A stretch of 64,000 nt of DNA. Source: Phallus indusiatus (lineage: Eukaryota; Basidiomycota; Agaricomycetes; Phallales; Phallaceae). The stretch's first letter is position 1. Each line of letters opens with the position of its first letter. Position numbers and translations under genes: made by a program. Of the stretch, positions 49,458 to 62,498 are shown piece after piece. Under the pieces are notes generated by a model. It ran no database searches. It was not told the DNA's origin and saw nothing but the letters and a program-made list of their open reading frames with translations. The stretch covers positions 2,056,683 to 2,120,682 of the forward strand of contig JAQFWX010000004.1 of NCBI GenBank assembly GCA_027605045.1, given 5' to 3'.

Positions 49458-49909
49458 TTTCTAGAACTTGAATATTGAATACTCAGTGTTGTGAAGGGAC
49501 TCTAGTCCGCGCGAGGAGCACCCGCTCTCTTTAATAAAGACTTGTGTTATATACATGTTTTCTCTACATAAGAAAAAACATGCGAAAGGGAGTCAGTAAA
49601 CGCGTGCACTGAATGTCATGATAAATTATATTGAGCTAGTGAAACGCGTGGCAGCACAGGGTGTGGGCGTCTGTGGGCACTTGTTGACTAAACCTCACGG
49701 CAAAAGCAACGCCAGTGATGCGCGGCGGTGCATGTAACACTGTGGATTATTAATCCACACTGGTTTGGTTTTTTTGTCAGTGATGGCGCTTATTTGCCCT
49801 TCCAAACAAAACCTATTTCTCTCCTTCCACTTTCACTGCTTTACACACCATACCCCCCCTTCCTCGCTCTCCACACCACAAAATCCCATTTCTTCTCTGT
49901 TGAACCGCC
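49458..49909. promoter_or_regulatory. Divergent promoter region, pyrimidine-rich leader of chitin synthase
   Basis: This 452-bp gap separates the DUF336 start and the chitin synthase start. From about 49795 to 49905 the plus strand is strongly C/T-rich (ctctccttccactttcactg; ccccccttcctcgctctcc), a typical fungal transcription-start or leader composition. No other element is recognised. Confidence 0.4.
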
Positions 49910-52900
49910 ATGGATCACGACGACCATTTCCAGCCTCCCATGCGACAGACAGATCCATTTTCTGATCATCCTGGCTCAGATCCTCGCGGTATCTACAACG
50001 CCCCGATTCATGGAAACTACCCCGACCCATACGCTAGCAGCGTGTCGCTCAACGCGGAATTCGCTACTCCTCAGCTGGATGTGTCTCCTGATGAGCAAGA
50101 GAAACTACTTTACCCTGGCTCTGTTTACCCCCCAAAGTAAGCATCTTTTTCTCTTTCTCCAGACCATATTCTAATAAATGAACCATGTTCCCTTTCCTCC
50201 TAGTCCGTCTTTTGCCGGCGGCCTAGAACCTCCCCCACGTCCTGCTTCAACAGTATCCTCTACTTCAACGGATGGTGCTTGGCGCCGTCGACAAACAATC
50301 AAGCGAGGTGTTACCCGCAAGGTCAAGCTCACTCAAGGAAACTTCATCAACGAATATCCCGTACCGAGTGCAATCGTCAACGCAGTAGAGCCCAAATGGG
50401 CTGCTACGAATACCACCGAGTTCACGTGAGTATTTTTGACAGCTGCCGCCCAAATCCACCGCCTAATTCAGAAACAAATTTCGTCACTTCTTGGCAGTCA
50501 TATGCGTTACTCTGCTGTTACGGTCGATCCCGACGACTTCACGCGTGAAAACGGCTGGTCCTTGCGCGTCTCCAACTACAATAGACCTACAGAACTTTTA
50601 ATTGCAGTCACGTCTTACAACGAAGATAAAGTTTTGTATTCACGTAAGCATCGCTTTCATCTTTGTTCATAGAACGTTATTGAAACTCTGGCAAAAGGAA
50701 CCATGCATGCTTTGATGTTGAACATCCGCGTAAGTTGTTCCGTGTTGTGATGGCATGAGATCAGTCAACATGACCAAATTCAGGATATCTGCAAAACAAA
50801 ATCATCCAAATTCTGGCGCAGGACTGCTGAAGAGGGTATTCCGGGATGGCACCGAATCACTGTGGCCTTGATTTGTGATGGCCTCGACCCTATGGACAAG
50901 AGTGTTTTGGATATTTTGGCCACTATGGGTGTGTACCAGGATGGCGTCATGAAGAAAGAAGTAGACGATAAACCGACTGTCTGCCATATGTTTGAGGTAA
51001 ATATTCCGCTTTGGTTTACTCTTGTTTTTTGAATATCATCGTTTCTTCAGTATACCAGCCAAGTTTCCGTTGACACCACTCCCCAACTTATCTTGCCGCA
51101 TAATGATGATCCACATAATTTAGTCCCTGTTCAGTTCATTCTTTGCATCAAGCAAAAGAATCAGAAAAAGATCAATTCTCATAGATGGCTGTTCAACGCC
51201 ATTGCTCGAATGCTCAACGTAAGTCACTATACCTCATCCGGAAACAGCTAAACGTTAGCTTCTTTAAGCCGGAAATTTGCGTGCTGATCGATGCTGGTAC
51301 CAGACCAGGTCACAAAGCTATCTACTATTTATGGGAAGCCTTCTATAATGATGCGCATCTGGGGGGTGCATGCGGAGAAATCCATGCAATGATTGAAAAG
51401 GGGAAGAAGCTGCTTAATCCTCTAGTGGCCGCCCAAAACTTTGAGTATAAGGTTGTCTACTTTTGTTTTATTTTGTTAAGTTAAGAAGGAACTGATCATA
51501 CTCTCCCCAGCTAAGTAACATTTTGGACAAACCCATGGAAAGTAGCTTCGGCTAGTAAGTCCTTTCACTCGGTTTTTTTTTAAAAAAATTTGTCGCTAAT
51601 TCTTTATGCACCTAGTGTGTCTGTGTTGCCTGGTGCATTCTCTGCCTATCGTTATAAGGCTATTCTTGGAAGACCACTCGACCAATACTTCCACGGTGAT
51701 CACTCGCGTAAGCATATTTTGTATACAGCAATCCATCGTATTAAGTTTTCCTACTGTGCAACAGTTGCTGAGCGGTTAGGTCCCAATGGTATCAACGGGA
51801 TGACCATTTTCCAAAAGAACATGTTCTTGGCCGAGGACCGTATCCTCTGTTTCGAACTGGTCGCCAAAGCGGGAGAGCGCTGGACTCTAAACTATGTTAA
51901 ACCGTCCAAAGCCGAAACAGATGTGCCTGAAAGTGCTGCCGAATTGATCAGCCAGCGTCGTCGATGGTTGAACGGTTCTTTCGCTGCCACAATTGTATGT
52001 GATGCATTATCTTTTTTTTTCTGTTACCTGCGCTTATATAACTCAATAGTACTCCCTTTACCATTTCTTCCGTATCTATAAATCTGGTCATGGCATCATC
52101 AGGTAATGCTTGTTTCACATGTCTTTATCTATCTGGTACCAAGACGGGATTCTTTTAGATTATTTTTCTTCCATCTCCAAGGCCTTGTGAGTGTTATAAC
52201 ATCTTCCCAGAACTTCTATCTCACAAACTTTTGTTTTGTTAGTTCAACGTTGCTGTCGTCATCTTCTCTTGGTTCGCGTTAGCCAATCAATGGCTAACTT
52301 ACGACTTAATTATTCAACTTACGCTTACCCAAGGTATCACTGTTTTCGGTAGTTTCACAGTGGTACGTGTAGTGGATGCATCCACCTATTGCCCTTTTTT
52401 AAAAACTCTTAGACATGGTGGATAAATACTGTATCTGAATGGGTTTACCTGTCTTTCCTGGCACTGCAAGTAAGTTATTTTAGCTCCAGCCGTCGAAGGA
52501 TTCTCGTACTAAATTTTTTATTTTAAGTTCGTCCTTGCTTTAGGCAATAGGCCAAAAGGAGAACGTTTCACTTACGCTCTTACCCTTTGGGTGTTCGCCA
52601 TCTTGTCTGTTTATCTGATCGTTTGCTCTTTCTGGCTAACTGTCCGAGCGTTTGAGGTATGTTCGGGTTGCAAGTACTTCATCTTTCTGCTAACCAATTT
52701 CATCCTTTAATGCAGCATCTCTCGTTCAAAAACGAGCCTACTGTTTCTGACAGAATTAAAACTATTCTTACTGGTCCTGCCAATGTCTTGTTGGCTGCAT
52801 TGATCTCTACGTTTGGTATGTCCCTAGTTATACCAGAACTAGATTTGAGATTTATTAAGCAATGATTATAGGCATTTACTTCACAGCGTCGTTTTTATAC

Positions 52901-53765
52901 GTAAGTATCTATTTATGATGTTTCACGTCAGTTGGACTCAAAGCCCTTGAAGCGAGACCCGTGGCATATGTTTACTAGCTTCCCCCAATACCTGCTTTTA
53001 GCGCCCAGTTTCACCAACGTCATCAACGTATACGCCTTCTGTAACTTGTTAGTCATGAGCACTTTTTGTTCACTCAACAATTCTGTTTTGATCTGAAGTA
53101 TTTTTTCAGGCACGATGTCAGTTGGGGAACCAAAGGTAGCGACAAAGTTGACGCATTGCCCTCGGTATCGTCGAAGAAGACGAAGGAAGATCAACAGATG
53201 GTTGTCGAAGACGTGGCACGTATTCAGCAAGATGTCGATGATCTCTTTAAGGAGACAGTTCAACGCGCTTTAACACCGCTTAAAGTTGTGGAAGTTAAAG
53301 AGAAGCCGACACAGGATGTAAGTCATTTTGCTTCGGCAACTGAGTTACTCCAAGGAAAACATTTTAAATGTGCGCATTCCAGGACGAGAACAAAACTTTC
53401 CGTACGCGATTCGTAGCGTTTTGGATGTTATCCAATGCAGCGCTGGTCGTCGCGATTATAAACTTACAGGGCCCTCCTCACATGAATAACCTTGAAGAAG
53501 ATCAAGAAGACCTGGTATTAAAACAAAATAAGGTAATTGAAGAATTATTTCATTAGACGGAAAGAAACATGTTACTGATCATTAATTCAACAGTACTTCG
53601 AAGTTATCTTGTGGTCCACTTTCGGTATCTCTGCTGTGAGATTTGTTGGCGTAAGTGCTTGTCGGACTTACAGTACTAAGCATGCGAAGTCTCATTCATC
53701 ACCTTTTACAGTGTCTGTTCTACTTCTTCAAACGCAATCTCTTCCGTTGTTGCCGTCGCAACTAA
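49910..53765 (+). CDS. Chitin synthase, division 1 (probably class III)
   Basis: This plasma-membrane glycosyltransferase polymerises UDP-GlcNAc to chitin. Translation begins [17 protein letters not shown]. The first exon splices (AA|gtaagc...tag|T) to PPNPSFAGG. The N-terminal chitin-synthase block is [11 protein letters not shown], with [11 protein letters not shown] and the nucleotide-binding DAGT motif. Catalytic motifs include [22 protein letters not shown] (product-binding Q-x-x-R-W) and GAFSAYR. Transmembrane helices follow ([50 protein letters not shown]). The C-terminus is [14 protein letters not shown]. About 17-20 short introns occur, including a 30-nt exon near 52872-52901. The tail of the catalytic core ([19 protein letters not shown]) points to class III. 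Confidence 0.95.
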
Positions 53766-54224
53766 AAATGACATTGCTACTTCTGACTGGATGTTTGTTT
53801 TCTGCGTTGTTATTGACGTTTTCATTACATTACTACACACGGACCTAGTTTCAATTCCAAAAGATTCTCATTTTTTTTCTAGCTAACTTCATCCCCCTTT
53901 TTTTATAAATCATAACACTCAAAACTTTTCTTATCACTCCTTTCTCTTGCGTTCGTTGTAATAAATTATGTACCTCGTCGGACTGATATTAGTTTAGGTA
54001 CCTACTATATATCCCAGAAAACATAGCTGCCCTATCTACGACAAGTATTCTTCAAAGAAAGCAAGAGCACGTTTGTACAAAAAGCAATGTGGCACAAGCA
54101 AGAAAGAAGAGAGAGTGACATGACCGTCATGAGTACATGCTATTGAATTCACTCCGAGCGGGGTACTCGTGCTCGCTTTCCAAGTCTTGAATATCGGAGG
54201 ATTCTGTCTGACTTGTAGTTGGAA
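53766..54224. other. Convergent intergenic region
   Basis: This 459-bp interval between convergent 3' ends is A/T-rich, with poly-T tracts and no supported gene. Confidence 0.4.
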
Positions 54225-55366
54225 TCAGAGTAGGCAGACGGACTCGAGGAGAGTGTGCAAGTCGGTATTTGTTAAACCCGATTCGGAGGGACCGAGGCTG
54301 ATTCTGTCAAGAACATCGCGAATGACATCGTTGACTAAGCGGGCAGCTGCTGTTTCCGGGTCATCTTGTATAGACTGCTCTTCTAAATTGCTGCTAGAAG
54401 CTGAATCCTCGTGTGCGCTTGCGTTGTTGATATTGTTGGTATTATCGCCTGTGACGGTGGTGATAGAATCGTTGGCACCTGTGGCGTTGGAATGTGACGC
54501 TGCATCCCTCGAGTTTGATGCTTCTCCGTCAAGGGAAGAAGAGGCGTTACTTGTAGATAGATCAGTTGGTGTGCTATTACTAGTAGCTGGTTGATCAATT
54601 GGTAACAGAGGGCGACGGCATGTAGGACATGAGTTGCGCTATGTTGTGGTAGATAAGATTTGATTATCAATAAAGGCGTGGAGGAAAGGGGCGTACAGCT
54701 TGCCGAATCCATGTGACGATGCTGTGTAATAAGATGAGGCGAAGATTGTGATTAGAATTCGATAAAGATGAAGATTAAGATAAAACTGGTATGCACTCTT
54801 TACGACAAAACATGCTGAAAGTGTGTGTGTGTGTGTGTGGGAGAGAGAAAGAGGAAAACAATTAATATGTCAAATTTTTTTTCGTAAATCGAAACATGTT
54901 GGTTGCACAACGCACTGTTTACACGTATTTTCCAGACGGGTGACACCTAAACCTTCGGGAGCGTGTGTTGGAGATTCCATGACGGAAGCCATCTCTTCCT
55001 CGGCTAAGTGAGCACGAAACGAGACGAGACATATTGGACACACGCCATCTAAGTGTCGAGGAACGGGTTCAAGATTATACCCCGTTCACTTGAGAAAAAA
55101 AGTTAAACAAATTGTAAAGAACTGACCGGTATCAACATCTGACTCGGCAAGTCTTGGCAGAGACGTGATTAAATCAGCTAGGCGTCTGGGGGTGGTTGAG
55201 AAAGGTCCCAAATACATAAATTAAAATTACTGGTGTGTGCACAGTCGCGGAGCACGTTACAGACTTACGGATCTAAAGGAAAATCGGCCTCAGGACCAAG
55301 TGCGAGAAGAGCACGGGAGAGAGCTTGCAAAGTATTGGATAAAGTGGAATCGACGAGGGTGCTCAT
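54225..55366 (-). CDS. RING-finger protein (putative E3 ubiquitin ligase)
   Basis: This small RING-finger protein has five or six exons, starting at 55366 (MSTLVDSTLSNTLQALSRA). Splicing across a 74-bp intron gives GVCPICLVSFRAHLAEEEMA, a C-x2-C ligand pair. A further intron splits CKHMFCRKDIVTWIRQA, the His-Phe-Cys pair. The last exon starts NSCPTCRRPLLPID, the final C-x2-C. The spacing fits a C3HC4 RING. The C-terminus is a disordered Ser/Thr/Asn/Asp-rich tail ending HTLLESVCLL. No membrane helix is seen. One intron contains a (TG)n tract, 54821-54839 on the plus strand. The substrate is unknown. Confidence 0.75.
54821..54839. repeat. (GT)9-10 dinucleotide repeat in an intron
   Basis: This is an uninterrupted gtgtgt tract that ends with gg, inside an intron of the RING-finger gene. 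It lies in the polypyrimidine side of the acceptor on the coding (minus) strand, where it reads as a CA tract. Confidence 0.9.
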
Positions 55367-55667
55367 GGGAGGCAGAGATAAAGAGGCGAGTACGTACGTA
55401 CTCAGTTACTATGGGTGGGTCGGACTTGGGATCAAAGATATACGTAACACATTGTTGACACAAAATAGTAGCCATACACGGCACGGCCTTACGTACGTAC
55501 AAGTCATTCATAGGTCTACACATGCAAGACAACAGCAGCAACAGAACGAAACAAATATAATAATAAAACGGGCGAACGGAGACGAAAAGCACGGAGTCGT
55601 GAAGATCATGATAAGCGATTCTACAAAAAGCGAGAGGAAGAAAGTGTTGAGACGACGAATTCCTCTT

Positions 55668-56180
55668 TTAAAATGGATTTTCTTCGTCATCAACGATTGT
55701 GTCAGAATTTTTCCGGAGGACAGCATCAGTGTTCTCCTCTTCTTCGTCTTCCTTTTCTTCGTCTCCAGATTCTGATTTAAACATTTGGACGGGCTTTGCT
55801 CTAAGTCATTAAGAGTCAAGTCAGGAGAATTAGCTATAGTGCAATTCCCAAGCTTACTTTGTAAAGCGCTTCTGCTTCGACTGATTGATTTTCGCAGTGC
55901 AAGGTGTTAGCATCTTGTCGGTAGGCGAAATATATTTCGGATTGCTAAGTTTGAGAGAGCAGTCGTCACCATCTGAAAGAAGAAAGAAAGAGAGTTAAAC
56001 GTACGCTCCCTTAACGGCGAGTCTTTTCGCTAACATCGCTTTCGTAGCTTGACCCGGCGCATGGAAGACACCATTCGTGTTGCCAACAGGCGCAAGAGGT
56101 TGCTGAACAACGGCAGCCTGTGCCGGACAATGCATGGGTTGAATAACTGGTGATTCGGAAGGTGATGATACGTTCGACAT
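55668..56180 (-). CDS. Spo12-like mitotic/meiotic exit protein
   Basis: This small acidic protein matches the Spo12 family (mitotic exit and meiosis-specific cell-cycle regulators). The start at 56180 is MSNVSSPSESPVIQPM. The first exon ends KRLAVKG and splices across a 63-bp intron to ANPKYISPTDKMLTPCTAKI, then NQSKQKRFTK: the family core (S/T)PTDK.L.P...K.N..K...F. The final exon is highly acidic (DEEKEDEEEENTD) and ends VDDEENPF. Other acceptors were tested and break the frame; only the one before NPKY keeps the core in phase. Confidence 0.75.
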
Positions 56181-56666
56181 GATGACAAGGTGGAGTTGAA
56201 AGTAAGATGGTGAGGAGGAGATGTCTTTTACGTAATTCGATGGTTTCGCGACGCGCTTGATAAACAAGTCAGGTGCGTCTGACGTAATAATAGCCGGACC
56301 TGGCAAATGAAATTGGGACTGCTGGCCTTTACTCTTTGGGTCCTCGGACACGACAGTAAAATTATTAATAAAATCAACACGGAACCTCGATATTCCGGAT
56401 TATTGTCCATATGTTGTTTCATGTCCCCAAAATTTCGAAGCTATTATTGGAACTGGACTTTTGATCATAATCATATCCAGAATCTGACATCGGAGTTTAC
56501 CGAGATAATACTCCTTGAGCCGGCCTAAAACTGTGCGCCCGCCTTCCTCGTTCGCTGTCGTTTCCCGTTTTCAAGCTTTCCCTCTCCACTTCCTCTCCTC
56601 CTTCTTCGTCGTCACTCATTTTTTCTTTCTTGTCTGGAATTCCTGCCATCTTCTCTCCATTTCTTC
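56181..56666. promoter_or_regulatory. Divergent promoter region, pyrimidine-rich leader of RHEB
   Basis: This 486-bp gap separates the Spo12-like and RHEB starts. About 56540-56660 is C/T-rich (tttcaagctttccctctccacttcctctcctcc), a likely transcription-start region for RHEB. No coding frame is supported. Confidence 0.4.
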
Positions 56667-57500
56667 ATGTCTAGTGACGCTTTGAAAAAGAGAAAAATTG
56701 CCGTTTTAGGCTCTCGTTCTGTCGGTTCGTTGTCGTCCTCCCTACACGTGACGAAAACAGCATGTTAATATATACATTTCAATTTCAACTAGGAAAATCA
56801 TCTCTTGTTGTCCAGTATACTGAAAATCATTTCGTGGAGGCCTATTACCCGACTATTGAGAACACTTTCACCAAAGGCATCAATTTCAAAGGTGTTGAAT
56901 ATGATTGCGATATCATTGATACCGCTGGCCAGGTACGCCACTTTCGATATTTCGGATTAAGCACTAAAACACTAGATTTAATCTAGGACGAATATTCCAT
57001 TTTGAACCATAAACACGCAATAGGCGTCCACGGCTATGTCTTAGTGTACTCAGTCGCATCTCGTCAATCATTCGAAATGGTCCGCATCGTCTACGACAAA
57101 ATCATAAATTTTTGTGGACTTCCTGCCATACCCTGTGTTATTGTCGGTCAGAAACGTGATCTCAGTCGTTATCGGTACAGCCCTTTTTTTTTCTTTTCCC
57201 GCTCCAATTAGCGAGTCCACTCACTCCAACTTTACCTTTCTAGGCAAGTATCAGAAAAAGAGGGTCAGGAGCTCGCCGTTTCGGTTGGCTCAGCATGGAT
57301 CGAGACCTCTGCACGAAATAATGAGAATATTGGTAAGTAATCCACTTCTTCTACTTCTTCTATTCATACCGGATCATGGGTCATTCTCTTAATTGTTGTT
57401 CCTTTTTTTAGCACAAGTTTTCGAACTATGTCTTAATGAAATTGAGAAAGCCCGGAAAGGCTCAGCCCAACCAGATTCCAGCAAATGCATTGTGATGTGA
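56667..57500 (+). CDS. rhb1: RHEB GTPase (TORC1 activator)
   Basis: This small GTPase activates TORC1 and is farnesylated at endomembranes. Translation starts MSSDALKKRKIAVLGSRSVG with the RHEB-type G1 (GSRSVGKSS, Arg in place of the usual Gly of Ras), split by an intron. Switch regions follow: YPTIENTFTKGINFKG and IDTAGQDEYSI (the Q of the RHEB G3). G4 reads VGQKRDL, with Gln in place of Asn, and G5 is TSARNNENI. The C-terminal CaaX box is CIVM, a farnesylation signal. There are five or six exons. A (CT) microsatellite sits 320 bp past the stop. Confidence 0.95.
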
Positions 57501-57814
57501 TCGTGATCCGCCACCCCCTCTCCTTTATCATCATCACCATCTCACCCCGCCGCGACTCTTCTTCCTTCCTAATGCCATCATCAGCTCCTCACTCTGACGC
57601 CTGCCAATACGTCTTGGCATCCATCCGTTCACCCATCCGTCGTCACAGCCGTCTTTCACCTTCCATTCGCTATGTTCCTCCTTGCTGTCGTATAGATCAT
57701 ACAACTCGGTCTCGTGTTTTCTGTTATATTCTCAATCTAACCCTGTACACCTTTCCTCTCCTGTCATCATCTTTTTCTCGTCTTTCTTCTTTCTCCCATC
57801 TTTGTCATTTTTTT

Positions 57815-57861
<47 letters not shown>

Positions 57862-58165
57862 GGCACCTTGAACAGTACGTGTATTAGTTTTTTTATGACT
57901 CTCCGTCGTCGTCGCTTTGGTTGAATGGGTCGTCATGATCGAATGATTTGAGGCACTTTGAATCAGAAGCATACCATACCATAATATTCTCTCTCTTTGC
58001 CTCTCTCGGTCTCGGAACGTTTTTTTTATCTCTAGTATTAGTCAAATGTCAAGACGCTCAATGTACTAGTTCGGAGGATAATTTACAATGGTCCCATTTC
58101 AAGATTCAAGGCTTGGTATATACATGATTATTACGAATCCAAAGAGCCTATCTGAACAACTTCGT
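57501..58165. other. Convergent intergenic region with microsatellite
   Basis: This 665-bp interval lies between the RHEB stop and the beta-mannosidase stop. It is rich in CT on the plus strand and contains the (TC)n microsatellite. An apparent plus-strand open frame (57485-57924) is an artefact of this composition. Confidence 0.45.
57819..57858. repeat. (TC)20 dinucleotide microsatellite
   Basis: This is an uninterrupted tctctc tract of about 40 bp, flanked by T- and C-rich sequence. Confidence 0.95.
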
Positions 58166-61100
58166 TCAAGCGGACCCATCCCCAAGATATCTTGCTTTGA
58201 TCTTTCGGCCATTCAACCCTACTGCACGGATAGATTGTGGGTCGCCTGGGAACAAGTCAATTGCCTGGTCGCTCCACGTCACGTCGTCACCGTCCACATC
58301 AAGAACGATTCCTTTGATTGGATATTGGCTTTCCAAACGCACCGTGCTGCCATCAGAATCCACATTTATGTTCAAGCCTACTACTTCAGGCTTGGGGAAT
58401 TTAATGAATTTAAACGGTTCAGGCCTTTAAAAGGTTGTGAGTTTTTTTACAGCTACCGCCACTTCTGATATCTGGAGATGCATACCAATTCGAATAACGA
58501 CTCAACACTGTCCCGTCGGAGTCTATCAAGCGCACGGAAAGGACAATAGGTTGGATTGTATCGCTTAATTTTGTACGAATCGGTTGCCCAGGAAGATAGC
58601 CTTTGAAAAGCTCTGTACTCGAGTTCGCCTGGAGAGCTACTTCCTCGGAGGTCTGGTGATTCCACGACGGATCATCCAAATTGAATGCTTTGACATCAAG
58701 TTTGACTTTCTTCTCTTCCAACGTGCTGTTAGTCCCCCAAATTTCAACGACAGTATCGATAGTGAAAAACGCGGCTGTGCGATCATCTGCGAAAACTTTT
58801 TTTTCTTTACGTGTAACACCAACTGTATAAGGCTTCAACTCGCGTGCAATGGCATAATAAGATGGTTTGGGACGCTTGAAGTAATCTACGATAGCCCACC
58901 TACGTTCGAAGTTGAAGATGATCCAAGCAAGTGAATTGCATCATTGGACTTACGAGGTTACGGGCCAGCAATCGTTCAACTGAAAAAAACTTGCCATTCA
59001 ATCACAGTGCGGAGTAGGAGAGTCCATTTCATTACAGACCTGCCAGACTAATGCACCTGCACAATATTCTTTTCCTGGTCCTCGCCATTCTCGACGCCAT
59101 AACCTATAAGCACTGGCAAGGGTTTCTGCCTGCATGATCTGCGTATAGTAGACATAGCTAAAGAGCGTCATAAAAAAATTTTCATCAGTAACACTTTGCA
59201 GACTAGTCGCGAGTACAAGCTCAAACCTTTCCATGTCGAAGCTGTGTTTAAAGTTCTCGATCAAATAAAGCTGAAGAACCGAGTTAGAACCACTGAATCA
59301 TATTTGACTGATGTGCAATACTTACCTCCAGACGTCTTTGCCATCCATCTGCTTTGTTGTGAACATCCATGAGCTTGGACTGAGGATAGCGTTCCTGCGT
59401 GTTGCCGTTGAGCCAGTAGTCCACTGTTCGAATATTAGGGAAGCCTTCCCTAAAATGCCTGATCAAAATAAACTTGCGCGGGAAATCGTAAGCACTTACA
59501 TTCCAAACTCTGAAACAAATCGACCCGAAAGCTTATCCCAGTTGTGCCAAGGCTCTTGAGATCCCTGCATTGCAATTTCAGATCATACAAAATGGCGGAA
59601 AAACGAAGGAACTTACATGCCATACATTCCCTGAAGTTCCTAACAGTCAGTATAAGACACTGATGCTTAGTAGCCTCCACTCACATTGATGTAAATCTCT
59701 AGGACATCAATCAGTTCGAGTCCTAAACAACAACTCAAGTTACATACCCGTAATTTCTGTCAGTCGTAACCTTTCCATAACCACTAGTGGAACACGGAAT
59801 GTAAAGACACGCTTCTGTATAGTTGAACAAAGTAGACGTACGAGTAAGGCGAACTTCGATGATAATCAATGTCACTAAATTTGCTGGTTATCTCCGGCAA
59901 AACCCTTTCGTAGATATAACGAGCGGGAAAGTTGGTTTTTCTGAAATCAGAGGTCTCATCCGAATAATCCAGTTCAAGACCAGACGATTCTGCCAGTTGA
60001 TAATCTATAAACATACATGAGTATTTATACTGTAATTTCGGCCATATAAGTTCACCTTCATTGTTGCCAGCTAAAAATTTATGAGGGTGAATGTATTGCA
60101 ATGTAACCAGAGGTACATAAACATACCAAAAATAACTACGGAAGGATGGTGGCGGAGTCTTTTGACATTCGCTTCGGCTTCCTCTCTAACTTCTTTGACA
60201 AAATCATCGTACGCAGGATACTGACGATTTTTAGCGATGCCTATTGATACATTTCTGGAATGATCGTGAAACCCTCACCTGTCCACAGCCGAACATGAAG
60301 TCTTGCCAGACCAAAATACCCATCTCTGATAGCAAAATTAGATGCCGATTTGCTTCCCGGGAAATAGACATTTACCATCGCACAGATCATAAAAAATGTC
60401 ATCTTCCTAAAGGATATCTTTTTTAGCACCTAAGACTTTGGGAAAATTAAATCACAAACATAAATACCACCTCCCCAGACTCGGATCATATTTTGATTTC
60501 CATTTACAAGCAGCTCGAGCCATTTTTTGTACGTTTCAGAGGTAATACTAGAAGACAAATTCGTCTCATCAGGGCGATATGTAAATGAAAGACAAGAAGC
60601 TAACTTGGTCAGAAAAGAATCAGCAGGAATCCAATTAGATCCTAAGCATTTGCATCAGTCATGGATTAAGTGGTTATTGCCTTTGGTGGTAACTTACCGC
60701 CGCAGAATACAGGATGTTATTGATTTCGAAAAAGAAGGAACGACCTTCGGCTTCGATCAGCTCATTTTGAACCAGTCTTACTCTACGGATTCCTATCTTC
60801 TGCTGCTTCAGATCTAAAGCTTTACCCTTCTAGGCTTGAGAAACGTCATGCAAGTAAATTATACGGTGCTTACCCCATTGGACAATTGAACCTCCACCGT
60901 GTAAAGAGGTTGTTTCCCATAACCAACAGGGTACCACAAGGCGAATTCGTCTTTGGATCCGTCGAATTTCGCCAATAATTTTCCATTTTTCAAGACGACG
61001 TTTCCGTTCGGACGAAATTCCCATTTGGATCTTTAATTGTGATTTTGACTTCTCCTTCAGGAGTGTCAGTTTCCACGGAAGCCAAGATGGTCACATCGAG

Positions 61101-62055
61101 GGTTTCAGACACTTCTGTTCTGACTCGCAAGTCTGTGATGCGAGATACGTATGAATTCAAGCGTACAGGACGCCATGGTCCAACTGTCATCAAGACTGGG
61201 CCCCAGTCCCAGCCATAACTACAAACAGTGTCATAAACAAGGGAGAACGAAGGATGGCAAATAAACAATTTACTTGTATTGTGCCTTGCGTACATGGAGG
61301 CGACTTGAATCTCCATTCCAGAGCTTAAGTTTGCCGTGCTTTTTCTCAAGGTCTCTGCCCTACAGGTTATTTTGTGTTATAATTCCTGTAAAATACAGCC
61401 ACAAGAGAGACTTTACCTTACGGAAGGTACTCTGGAATGTCAAGGTAAGTTCATTTGACCCCGCCGAGAGATATGATTTCACAGGCACACGATACGGAAT
61501 AAACATGTTGCTCGATCTATCCAAGATTCAAAAGAAGACGGGAACAACAAACGGACTTTTCTGACTGTAAAATGACATTTCCGTTCTATTTGGAAGGCCA
61601 TGACGTTGGTTTCATGATTAATAGATACGAGTAGGAACATACCAAATGCACCACAGAATATGTATCAAGGCCTTCGAAAACCAAATCGATGTTTGGGTTG
61701 ACTAAATCCGAGTTTTCGAGAACGAAGTTGGTCTTGAAAATCCAGTCCGATTCTCCAATCCCTACGATGAGAAGACATATAGCTTATTTTAGGCCTGCAT
61801 GCTACGATGATAACAAAGAAGTGTTACACTGAACATCCCATTCATGGTCTTCGATAAACTAGACCGAAAGAGATTAAACAAATGCAGAATCATTCAATTC
61901 AAAAGATAACGCACAGGATCTGGTATCTTATCAGCTTTGAGAAGCTCTACATGCACACTAGTTGGGACTGATGATATGTTCTGCCATTCGCCAGGCTTCT
62001 GATCACGGAGTTGAGCGAATTTCCAATTCTTGTCTAGTGCAATAAGAGCAGCCAT
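58166..62055 (-). CDS. Beta-mannosidase, glycoside hydrolase family 2
   Basis: This exo-beta-mannosidase releases mannose from mannobiose and manno-oligosaccharides. Translation starts MAALIALDKNWKFAQLRDQ. There is no signal peptide, so the enzyme is probably cytosolic. The GH2 N-terminal sugar-binding domain (IFKTNFVLENSD; LNRNVILQSENQF; YGWDWGPVL) is followed by an immunoglobulin-like domain and the TIM barrel. The barrel includes NMIRVWGGGIY, then VVIFAGNNED with the catalytic acid/base Glu after two Asn, and RFVSEFGMQAFP with the nucleophile Glu. Then come LNDCWPVTSWAIVDYFKRPKPSYYAIAREL and the C-terminal beta domain. It has many introns and is roughly 850-900 residues. It diverges from an MFS sugar transporter, with 443 bp between starts. 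Confidence 0.93.
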
Positions 62056-62498
62056 GCGCCAAGGGGAAACAAATGATGTTGTGGTGAGGAGATGAGGCCA
62101 GAAATCCCGTGGGCATGTGTCGCAATCGACATTTGCATTTTCGAGCGATTTTGGTCAGTCCAACTTCCGAGAATCCCCCGACGACGTTTCCGAATGTCTG
62201 GCGCTCCACGATCTTATTCCACCGACGTCGAGAGAAGCATAGCAGAATTCCTCAAACAGCATGCTATTGGTGACGAAGCACTTCTCGGGTTATTTTTCTT
62301 TCCATTTCACTGATTCGAAATTTACATCTGATTGCTGATAGTTCTTTTCCTCCATCACATGACTATGTCATAATATTCATCCTGAGAGATGCTCAGTGTT
62401 CGCCAGTCACGAAAATTTGTCTTAAGAATGTTTAGAAATGAAAACAAAATATTTGCATCGTGTGTCCTCGATTCGTGCCCCACTGTTTGCTATCGTCA
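62056..62498. promoter_or_regulatory. Divergent promoter region, beta-mannosidase/sugar transporter
   Basis: This 443-bp gap between divergent start codons probably holds the shared promoters. No clear binding-site repeat was seen by eye. Confidence 0.4.

Noticed and set aside
54169..54594. Plus-strand 141-residue frame
   Set aside because: It is antisense to the RING-finger protein tail, with a biased composition from that tail.
57485..57924. Plus-strand Ser/Leu-rich frames
   Set aside because: They are an artefact of CT-rich composition and the (TC)n repeat.
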